From positions 1-64,000 of the forward strand of contig JBPOIZ010000039.1 in assembly GCA_052034115.1 (NCBI GenBank): a stretch of DNA of 64,000 nucleotides, read 5' to 3'. Positions within the stretch are counted from its first letter, which is position 1. Every line of letters starts with the position of its first letter. Of this stretch, positions 34,524 through 41,747 are shown piece by piece. Origin of the DNA: Lutibacillus sp052034115 (GTDB taxonomy: Bacteria > Actinomycetota > Actinomycetes > Actinomycetales > Dermatophilaceae). The position numbers were made by a program, and so were the translations under genes. The notes under the pieces were generated by a model. It had not been told where the DNA came from. It made no database searches and saw only the letters and a program-made list of their open reading frames with translations.

Positions 34524-36734
34524 TCAGGCGGACGTGTGCTGCGTCGCGTTCCTTCCCGCGTGGGTGCGGGCGGGTCGTCCGGTGCGCGTGACGCACCGTT
34601 GCCCGGCCGGCGCCCCGCACGCCGGGCAGGGCTCGTCGAACTCATCGGCCGGTATGGCGGCCGCGGTGTCGTCGCCCGGCTTCGAGCTCTCTTCGGCCGC
34701 GGCCCGGGCAGCCACCGCCGCATCGCGGACTCGGGCGAAGTCCTCGTCGGTGTAGACGCCGCGCACCCCGGAGATCGTCGCGAGCTTCATCCCGTGCTTG
34801 AGCCCGAGACGGTAGATCTCCTTGACCTTCGGCCATTCGATGTTGCGGCCCACGGTGAAGGTCTCGTATCGCCCCTCCAGGGCCAGCACGACCGTCTCCG
34901 CCAGGCAGGCATACGCCACGCCCTTGGGCAGGCCGATGTCACGCATGTGCACGTCGCCGGGCAGCTCGATCTCGCCGGATTCGATGACGAGCACGTCGGG
35001 ACGCTTGGCCACGTCCTCGGCCGACATGTCCAGCGGGCGGGCGACGTCGGTGATGACACAGCCCGGCTTGACCTTCATGATGTCGAGCACCTTGTTACCC
35101 GCAGCCGATGTCGCCGTGACGATGAGGTCCATCTCGGGGAGCGCGTTGGTCGGGTTGGTCGCGACGTGCAACGTCGCCCGGGCGTTCTCGGCCTCGATCT
35201 CCTTCTTGATGGCGAGCAGCTTGGCCGTCTCGGGCGAGACGAGCCACAGCTCGTCGGTTACCTGGGCGAGCAAGCGCGCGCAGACCGAGCCGATCGCCCC
35301 GGAGGCGCCGACCACCATGGCCTTGCCGTGGATGACACCGTCGTCGTCGACATCGGCGATCCCCAGCTTCTTCAGCGCCGCGTGGGCGGCCCACAGCGCT
35401 CCCGAGGCGCTGTAGCTGTTGCCCGTCGTGACGGGCAGCTTGGCCTGCTTGGCGACCGTGATGCCGGCGTCGCCGACCACCTTGGTGAAGGCACCCAGGC
35501 CCATGATCTGCGCACCGAGCTTCCGCCCGAGCTCGGCGGCGTCGAGCAGCCGAGAGTAGGTGAACTCGGGACTGTGCGCGAGCATCTCCCGCGGCGTCCC
35601 ACCAACCGAGATGAGCCATCCTTCGGCCGTGGCCCCGGTGGGCGATTCGATCCCGGTCACATGGCTGTAGATGAACGGTGGCATGTAGGCGATGGCCTTC
35701 TCCATGGCCCGCCCCATCCCCGGGAGGCTGGTCAGCGTGCCCAGCGCCTCGACGTTCTTGAAGTACTGCTGCGAGAGCGGGTGGATGACGAAGGCGAACC
35801 GGCTCTTGCGCTTGTCGCCGTTGGGGCGCAGCAACCGTGGCTCCAGCCCGGTCGACTCGATGAGCTCCACGAGGTCGTCCGTGACCAGGGCCGCACCCCG
35901 CCCCTTCATCGCAGCCGCCATCGCCTCGAGCATCGCCGTGACGACCATGAAGGGGAAGGGCCGGGGAGTGGCGTCCAGCACGAGGTCGACACCTCGGGAC
36001 CCGAGCTCGGCGAGTCGACCGTCCGAGATGGCATTGGTGATCACGGTCTTGCCGGCCAATTCCTCCAGGCCGAAGCTCATCAGCTCGCTGTAGGTGCCGA
36101 CGATGACGTCGGCGTCCCGCGCCGCCCGCTGCGCCAGTTGCTCACTGACCCACTGAGCGGGCGCCTCGGCCCGGTCCTTGACGATGTCGGGGGTCAGCCG
36201 CCAGGAGAGCATGCCCAGCTTGGCGGCGCCGGCCAGCACCCGGTTGGTCGCAAAGGCCAGCGGCACCTCGGTGCGGCGCATGGCGTCGAGGAACTCGAGG
36301 TTCTCGGTGTATTCGCGCAGGACCTTGGTGGTGCGGTCGTGGTTGCTGCCGCCGAGGATGACGGTGCGGGCGTTGGCGAAATACCCGGGCATCTGGGCCT
36401 GGACCTTGCGGATCGCCCATTCCTGAAGGACATCGGCGAGCATCGCCCCGTCCTGCACGGGGACCCGGCGGGTCGTCCGCAGGACCTTGGTGATGTCGTG
36501 CACATCGCCGTCGAACACGCCCGCGGCATACGCCTCGCGAATGCCGGTCACCGCGATCGCGTCGGCCTTGAGCGACCACTTCCACACCAGGTCCTCGGCC
36601 GCGGCCAGGTCGCCGCCGGTGCCGCGCCGGACGAGCCGGAAGTCGTGGCCGGCGAAGCTGACCTTCTCGTCATAGTCCCAGTCGTTGCCCTGCAAGGTGA
36701 TGTTGACGACGAGGAGTCGTCGGGTGCGTGCCAT
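34524..36734 (-). CDS. Acyl-[ACP]/CoA reductase-like dehydrogenase with C-terminal zinc motif
   Basis: A 736-residue protein of three parts. Residues about 312-660 resemble cyanobacterial long-chain acyl-ACP reductase: FVIHPLS, LGAFTKVVGDAGI, TTGNSYSASGA, the Rossmann motif VVGASGAIGS, VTATSAA, and ACLAETVVLALEGRYE. C610 in that last motif aligns with the AAR cysteine that carries the acyl group. Residues 1-310 have no family I recognise. Residues 703-725 are a C-x2-C-x7-C-x10-H motif like those in actinophage zinc-binding proteins. It starts 2 bp after the wax synthase stop. It would reduce an acyl thioester to a fatty aldehyde. Confidence 0.7.
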   Translation of the reverse strand: MARTRRLLVVNITLQGNDWDYDEKVSFAGHDFRLVRRGTGGDLAAAEDLVWKWSLKADAIAVTGIREAYAAGVFDGDVHDITKVLRTTRRVPVQDGAMLADVLQEWAIRKVQAQMPGYFANARTVILGGSNHDRTTKVLREYTENLEFLDAMRRTEVPLAFATNRVLAGAAKLGMLSWRLTPDIVKDRAEAPAQWVSEQLAQRAARDADVIVGTYSELMSFGLEELAGKTVITNAISDGRLAELGSRGVDLVLDATPRPFPFMVVTAMLEAMAAAMKGRGAALVTDDLVELIESTGLEPRLLRPNGDKRKSRFAFVIHPLSQQYFKNVEALGTLTSLPGMGRAMEKAIAYMPPFIYSHVTGIESPTGATAEGWLISVGGTPREMLAHSPEFTYSRLLDAAELGRKLGAQIMGLGAFTKVVGDAGITVAKQAKLPVTTGNSYSASGALWAAHAALKKLGIADVDDDGVIHGKAMVVGASGAIGSVCARLLAQVTDELWLVSPETAKLLAIKKEIEAENARATLHVATNPTNALPEMDLIVTATSAAGNKVLDIMKVKPGCVITDVARPLDMSAEDVAKRPDVLVIESGEIELPGDVHMRDIGLPKGVAYACLAETVVLALEGRYETFTVGRNIEWPKVKEIYRLGLKHGMKLATISGVRGVYTDEDFARVRDAAVAARAAAEESSKPGDDTAAAIPADEFDEPCPACGAPAGQRCVTRTGRPARTHAGRNATQHTSA

Positions 36735-36736
36735 GG

Positions 36737-38278
36737 TCAGACCCCGGTTTCGGCGCTGGAGGTGTCGGTGGGAGGAGCCGGCTTCTTCGCCGCGCGTCGC
36801 GGCAGAGCCGCGGCGCCCTCGATGATGCCGTGGACGTGGTGCTCGATGAGGTCGGTGATCCGCGCCGGATCGGGGATCATGCGGGTGTCGACCGAGACCC
36901 CGACGCTGACGGTGCCGTCATACGTGAAGAGGCAGACTCCGAGCGGCTGATCTCCCGAGGTCGGCACCCACCCGAGCACGGTGCGCACCGGGGCGCCGAC
37001 GAGGGTCAGCGCGCTGGCCGGCCCGGGCACGTTGGTCAGCTGGCCGATCGTCTTGTCCGAGAAGAAGTCGGTCAGCCGGCGAGCCACTGCGCTCGGTGCC
37101 TCGGCAATGACCTGTTGCACACCGAAGGCGAGGGCCGGCTCGGCGCTGTGCTTGAGCCGGCTCGTGCGGTGGTGGGTCTCCTCGATGAGCGCCTTGGGGT
37201 TGTCGATACCCAATGGCATGGAGAGCAGGACCACAGCGAAGTGGTTGCCCAGGCTGGAGGGCAGCTTGCCGTCGAATGGCTGCAGCGAAACCGGCATGAG
37301 CCAGGCCAGGTCGTGGATCTCCTCGACCCCCTGGTCGCGCAGGTACTCGGTGAGCGCCAGCGACACCGCCGACAGGAGCACGTCGTTGACCGTGCCCCGG
37401 TATGCCTTCGCCGCCTTCTTCACCTCCGGAAGGCTGAGACCGGCGATCCACGAGACGGCCTTGGTCCCGCTGGGGTGCCCGGCCCACGCCCCCGAATCGG
37501 CCCGCTCGGAGAACACCATCCGGGTGATCTCACGCCACGAGTTCGACCACGCGTTGTCGTCGGAGGCGAACGACGTCACGGCGTCGATGAGCTTCACCGG
37601 GTGTTGCACGAGGTCGAGCGCGGTCTCGAAGTGGTGCTGCAGGTCGAGGGGGTTCATCGTCGCCCGCAACGACCGGCTGGCCTCGAGGGCGGCGGCGCCG
37701 GCGCGTTGGACATAGTCGACGGTGTCCTTGACCGAGTGCTCGGCGACATGCAGGACCGTGCCCAGCGGGCTGCGGTGTCCACCGGCGCTGGGCAGGCCCA
37801 CGGTGGCCGGGGCCGCGCCATCGGTGGGGTCGCACATCCCGAGCAGGAGCTGGACCAGCCGGATGCCGTCGCCGAGGCCGTGGTGGAACTTCGTCAGGGC
37901 CGCTCCAGGACCCTCGTCGCTCGGTCCGGAGATGAGGTGCATCTCCCACAGCGGTCGCTTGCGGTCGAAGGGCACCGAGAACTGGCTCGAGATGTACTCG
38001 CGCAGCGTGTCATTGGTGAACTCGTCGAGAACCACCCGCCGGATGTGGCGGTTCATGGCGAAGTCGACGTCGTCCTCCCAGAACCACTCCCCCTGGCGTT
38101 GCACGGGGATCTGGCTCAGGACGCGGTACTTCGTGACGATCCGGTCGAACACCGCGCCGGTCAGCCGGTCCCAGTCGGGCAGTTCGTCGAGGACGAGCAG
38201 CCCGTGGACGTGCATGAGGTTGTTCGAACGGTCCATGAGCAGCCACGTCAGGTCCGACGCGGCGATCGGGGTGCCCAT
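36737..38278 (-). CDS. Wax ester synthase / diacylglycerol acyltransferase (WS/DGAT)
   Basis: A 513-residue bacterial WS/DGAT, which joins acyl-CoA to a fatty alcohol or diacylglycerol. The catalytic motif is FHHGLGDG near residue 130, preceded by RPLWEMHLI. Downstream are NDVLLSAV, and NVPGPA with DFFSDKTIGQLT, all family signatures. The ATG has GGGAGG upstream. It heads a four-gene minus-strand cluster and is divergent from an aldehyde dehydrogenase gene. Confidence 0.93.
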   Translation of the reverse strand: MGTPIAASDLTWLLMDRSNNLMHVHGLLVLDELPDWDRLTGAVFDRIVTKYRVLSQIPVQRQGEWFWEDDVDFAMNRHIRRVVLDEFTNDTLREYISSQFSVPFDRKRPLWEMHLISGPSDEGPGAALTKFHHGLGDGIRLVQLLLGMCDPTDGAAPATVGLPSAGGHRSPLGTVLHVAEHSVKDTVDYVQRAGAAALEASRSLRATMNPLDLQHHFETALDLVQHPVKLIDAVTSFASDDNAWSNSWREITRMVFSERADSGAWAGHPSGTKAVSWIAGLSLPEVKKAAKAYRGTVNDVLLSAVSLALTEYLRDQGVEEIHDLAWLMPVSLQPFDGKLPSSLGNHFAVVLLSMPLGIDNPKALIEETHHRTSRLKHSAEPALAFGVQQVIAEAPSAVARRLTDFFSDKTIGQLTNVPGPASALTLVGAPVRTVLGWVPTSGDQPLGVCLFTYDGTVSVGVSVDTRMIPDPARITDLIEHHVHGIIEGAAALPRRAAKKPAPPTDTSSAETGV

Positions 38279-38389
38279 TGGCGCCTCCCTGTGTACCTGT
38301 GCCGGGTGTCGAGACCGACGCCCGGCGTGCTGTGGTCGGTATCGCCACAGAGTGTGCAGTGCGACCGCCTCACCGCACCACGGTCGGAA

Positions 38390-38426
38390 GGCCCCACCAA
38401 CGACGTGACCGTGGTCACGTGGGGCC
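38390..38426. promoter_or_regulatory. Nested inverted repeat, candidate operator
   Basis: The core ACGTGACCGTGGTCACGT (38403-38420) is a perfect 8+2+8 inverted repeat. Around it GGCCCCAC (38390-38397) pairs with GTGGGGCC (38419-38426). It lies in the 192-bp interval between the divergent wax synthase and aldehyde dehydrogenase genes. A further CTGTGG/CCACAG pair is at 38330-38350. Confidence 0.6.
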
Positions 38427-38457
38427 TAGGGCCATGTCCAAGGCCCCCGGTCGTGCC

Positions 38458-38463
38458 TACCCT
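38458..38463 (+). promoter_or_regulatory. -10 box of the leaderless aldehyde dehydrogenase gene
   Basis: TACCCT ends 7 nt before ATG 38471. The nested inverted repeat ends about 30 bp upstream, over the expected -35 region. Confidence 0.5.
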
Positions 38464-38470
38464 GCGCTGT

Positions 38471-40096
38471 ATGACGACGCGCCAGTCGAAGAAGACGGGG
38501 GCGAACCCCAAGCCCCTCGGCCCGCTCGACCCCGAGCATGACCTCACCGCCACGTATGCGCTCGACCAGAGCATGGTCCGAGCCCTGACGAACCGTCTCG
38601 TCGCCACATCGGGCGCGACGACCACGATCCATGCGCCCGCGACCGGGCAGCCGCTGGGCAGCGTCCCCACGTCGACCCCGGAGGACGTCCTCACCGCTTT
38701 CGCCACCTCCCGAAAGGTCGCGGCCCGGTGGGCGAAGTCGTCCTACGAGGAGCGCTCGGCCGCCCTGCTGCGCCTGCACGATCTCATCCTGGAGCGGCGC
38801 GACGAGATCATGGACCTCATCTGCTGGGAGTCCGGCAAGGCCCGCATCCACGCCTTCGACGAGCCGCTGCACGTCGCCCTGACCGCGCGCTACTACGCAC
38901 GTACCCTCAAGAAGCACCTGGAGCCCAAACGTCGCTCCGGGGTGGTCCCGTTCCTCACCCAGATCGAGGAGCACCGGATCCCCAAGGGTGTCGTGGCGGT
39001 CATCTCGCCGTGGAACTACCCCTTCACGATGGCCCTGGTCGACGGCATCGCGGCCCTCGCTGCGGGCAACGGCGTGGTGTCCAAGCCGGACCACCACACG
39101 CCGCTGTCCGCGCTCCTCGGCCTTCAGCTCGTCGAGGAGGCCGGCTTCCCCCGGGGGCTGTGGCAGATGGTGACCGGTGCGGGCCGGGTGCTCGGCACAC
39201 CGATGATCCAGAACGCCGACTACGTGTGTTTCACCGGCTCGACGTCGACCGGCAAGGTCATCGCCGCACAATGCGCGGAGCGCCTCATCGGCTGTTCCCT
39301 CGAGCTGGGCGGTAAGAACCCCATCCTCATCCTCGCCGACGCCGACCTGGACCGCGCCGCAGAGGGCGCGGTGCGGGCCGCCTTCTCCAACGGCGGGCAG
39401 CTGTGCGTGTCGACCGAGCGGCTCTACTGCGACGAGTCGGTCTACGACGCGTTCGTCGCCAAGTTCGTCGAGCGCACCAAGGCCATGGTGCTCGGTGCCA
39501 GCCACGAGTGGGGCATCGACATGGGCTCGCTCATCTCCGCCGAACAGCTGGCAACGGTCGATGAGCACGTCAAGGACGCGGTCAAGCATGGAGCGACGGT
39601 GCTCGCCGGCGGCAGACCCCGCCCGGACCTGGGCCCCTACTTCTTCGAGCCGACCATCCTGGCGGATGTCACCTCGCAGATGGTGTGCCACGGTGACGAG
39701 ACGTTCGGGCCGGTCATCTCCGTCTACCCGTTCCGCACCGAGGACGAGGCGGTCGAGTTGGCCAACGCCGGTGACTACGGCCTCAACGCAGCGGTCTACA
39801 GCCGGGACGGGCGGCGCGCCCGCTCGATTGCCAACCGGATCAAGTGCGGCACGGTCAACGTCAACGAGGCCTTCGGCGCGTCCTTCGCCAGCATCGATGC
39901 GCCCATGGGCGGGATGCGCAGCTCCGGGATGGGTCGACGGCAAGGCGCCGAAGGTATCCACCGCTACACGGAGGTCCAGTCGGTGGCGACGCAGTACCTC
40001 CTGCGGTTCGGCCCGCATTGGGGGCTGTCCGACCAGATGTATGCCGACGTCATGACCGGCGCCATCAAGGTGCTCCGGCATCTGGGTCGCGCCTGA
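38471..40096 (+). CDS. Aldehyde dehydrogenase, succinate-semialdehyde dehydrogenase (GabD2) type
   Basis: A 541-residue NAD(P)-dependent ALDH. ISPWNYPF, GSTSTGKVIA, the general base Glu in LELGGKNP, and the catalytic Cys in GGQLCVSTER are present, and the overall pattern is closest to mycobacterial GabD2. The first 50 or so residues (lysine-rich start) are longer than in that enzyme. Divergence from a wax ester cluster suggests a fatty aldehyde substrate instead of succinate semialdehyde; both are open. It ends 5 bp from the converging beta-lactamase-like gene. Confidence 0.87.
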   Translation: MTTRQSKKTGANPKPLGPLDPEHDLTATYALDQSMVRALTNRLVATSGATTTIHAPATGQPLGSVPTSTPEDVLTAFATSRKVAARWAKSSYEERSAALLRLHDLILERRDEIMDLICWESGKARIHAFDEPLHVALTARYYARTLKKHLEPKRRSGVVPFLTQIEEHRIPKGVVAVISPWNYPFTMALVDGIAALAAGNGVVSKPDHHTPLSALLGLQLVEEAGFPRGLWQMVTGAGRVLGTPMIQNADYVCFTGSTSTGKVIAAQCAERLIGCSLELGGKNPILILADADLDRAAEGAVRAAFSNGGQLCVSTERLYCDESVYDAFVAKFVERTKAMVLGASHEWGIDMGSLISAEQLATVDEHVKDAVKHGATVLAGGRPRPDLGPYFFEPTILADVTSQMVCHGDETFGPVISVYPFRTEDEAVELANAGDYGLNAAVYSRDGRRARSIANRIKCGTVNVNEAFGASFASIDAPMGGMRSSGMGRRQGAEGIHRYTEVQSVATQYLLRFGPHWGLSDQMYADVMTGAIKVLRHLGRA

Positions 40097-40101
40097 ACGT
40101 C

Positions 40102-40917
40102 CTACCGCTGCGGGCCACCGAGGAGGCCCGCGACATATTCGCCGAGCCCGGCCAGGTACGGCAGCGCGGCCGTGCCGCGGTCACGGTCACCGTCCAGCAG
40201 GCCGGTCACCAGCGCCACGGTGACGAACCACCGGTCGCCGCGCGCCAGGATCGCGCCGTCGTGCCGGATCCCCGGTAGTTCGCCGGTCTTGCTCGCGCTG
40301 CTGACGTCCGGCAGGAGGAAGGCCGGCAGCCCCTCGCGAAACTGTTGGGCGCCGAGGATGTCGAGGGCGACCGCGGTCAGCTGCGGCGAGAACAGGTCCC
40401 CTCGGCGCAGGGCGTGCAGCATCGAGGCGAGCTCTGCCGCCGTCGTGGTGTTCTCCTGACCCGCGGTCCGCGCGGCAGTGTCCATCATCCGGCGCCGCAG
40501 CACGGTGTGCCTGGCGCCCAGCCCGGCGCGGAGGTAGTCGTTGATCGGCCCGGGCCCCAGCAGGTCGACCACGGCGTTGGTGGCGTCGTTGTCGCTCTGG
40601 GCGATCATGAGCACGAGCACCTCGCGCAGCGTGAGTTCGCGCACCGAAGGCACCAGGGCCAAGGCGCCTGCGCCGCCGACGCGAGGCCCGTCGAGCCGGC
40701 AGGGCGCCTCGAGATGGTGGCGCCCGACGGACACCGCGTCGAGCGCGGCGAAGAGGATCGGCACCTTGATCATGCTCGCGGCCGGCACCACGCGGTCCGC
40801 CGCGCGATGCCAGGACTGGCCGGAATCCCCGAGCACACAGACCTGCCAGGTGCCGGGGGCCGCGGCCAGCAGCCGCTCGAACGGCTCCTCGGGCAACCTG
40901 TGCGGCGTGTAGTCCAC
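40102..40917 (-). CDS. Class A beta-lactamase-like serine hydrolase
   Basis: A 271-residue protein. The motifs are S-M-I-K (SxxK) near residue 45, SDN in IAQSDNDATNAV, and K-T-G in SSASKTGELPG. There is no signal peptide at the chosen GTG (40917), so if the start is right it is not exported, which is odd for a beta-lactamase; an uncharacterised amidase or esterase role is possible. The start is chosen since only 5 bp separate it from the divergent NlpC/P60 gene. Confidence 0.8.
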   Translation of the reverse strand: MDYTPHRLPEEPFERLLAAAPGTWQVCVLGDSGQSWHRAADRVVPAASMIKVPILFAALDAVSVGRHHLEAPCRLDGPRVGGAGALALVPSVRELTLREVLVLMIAQSDNDATNAVVDLLGPGPINDYLRAGLGARHTVLRRRMMDTAARTAGQENTTTAAELASMLHALRRGDLFSPQLTAVALDILGAQQFREGLPAFLLPDVSSASKTGELPGIRHDGAILARGDRWFVTVALVTGLLDGDRDRGTAALPYLAGLGEYVAGLLGGPQR

Positions 40918-40922
40918 GACAT

Positions 40923-41747
40923 GTGAGTATGTCGGGTGTGCTGACCCTGCGTGTCGATGTCCCCGTGACGACCCTCTGGACGAGCCCCGACGCGCCGCGT
41001 CCGGTCGATGCTCCGCTCGTCGCGGCCCGGCCGGACGTGACCAGATGGCTGGCCGCACTGGACGCGCACGCCGACGACCCTCGGGGTACTGACGGTGACG
41101 GGCGGCTGGGGTTGCACGGCCGGGTCCACACCCAGCTCGTCGCCGGCGAACCGGTGCACGTCCTCGGGGCGAGGGGTAATGCCTGGTCGGAGGTCGTCTG
41201 CCCGTGGCAGCCCAGCAGCACCGACCCTCGGGGCTACCGCGGCTGGCTGCCGACCGCACACCTGGCCGCCCCCCGCGGTGCCAACGAAGGTCGCCCCACC
41301 GAGGACCTCGCCTCCGGTCCCGGAGAGAGCGATGCGGGCGCCTCGGCCCGCGAATCCACCGTTCACCCGGCCTTGGTCCTGGCCCGCCGACACCTCGGTC
41401 TGCCGTACCTCTGGGGTGGCATGTCACCGGCCGGACTCGACTGCTCGGGGCTGGTCCATCTCGTGTGGCGCGAGCTCGGGGTGGTGGTCCCTCGGGACGC
41501 CGACGACCAGCAGGACTCGGTCGTGCCGATCGATCTCGGCGACGAGGCGCCCGGCGACCTCTACTTCTTCGCCCAGCCAGGCACGGCGCGGGCCCATCAT
41601 GTGGGGATCGTCGTCGAGCCAGGGGTGATGATCCACGCTCCGGAGAGCGGCCGAGGGATCTGCGAGGAAGCGCTCGGGGCCTCCCGTCGCGACACGCTCA
41701 GCGGTGCAGGGCGGGTGTCGCCGACCAGTCCGCGCCGAACAGGGTAA
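40923..41747 (+). CDS. NlpC/P60 (C40) peptidase
   Basis: A 274-residue protein. The N-terminal half looks SH3b-like (LHGRVHTQLVAGEPVHVLG and GYRGWLPTAHLA). The C-terminal half is NlpC/P60 with YLWGGMSPAGLDCSGLVHLVW (catalytic Cys) and AHHVGIVVEPG (His). The layout matches dipeptidyl peptidase VI / YkfC-type enzymes that cut cell-wall peptides in the cytoplasm; no signal peptide is visible. Starts at 40923 (GTG) and 40929 (ATG) are both possible. Its last 50 bp overlap the end of the CHAT gene on the other strand. Confidence 0.85.
   Translation: MSMSGVLTLRVDVPVTTLWTSPDAPRPVDAPLVAARPDVTRWLAALDAHADDPRGTDGDGRLGLHGRVHTQLVAGEPVHVLGARGNAWSEVVCPWQPSSTDPRGYRGWLPTAHLAAPRGANEGRPTEDLASGPGESDAGASARESTVHPALVLARRHLGLPYLWGGMSPAGLDCSGLVHLVWRELGVVVPRDADDQQDSVVPIDLGDEAPGDLYFFAQPGTARAHHVGIVVEPGVMIHAPESGRGICEEALGASRRDTLSGAGRVSPTSPRRTG

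Noticed and set aside
33669..36950. A 1093-codon plus-strand frame opposite the SDR and reductase-like genes
   Set aside because: Same reason: it mirrors genes with clear catalytic motifs and has none of its own.
40102..41427. A longer 441-residue version of the beta-lactamase-like protein
   Set aside because: The extra 170 N-terminal residues would overlap the NlpC/P60 gene on the other strand and look like shadow sequence; the GTG at 40917 fits better.
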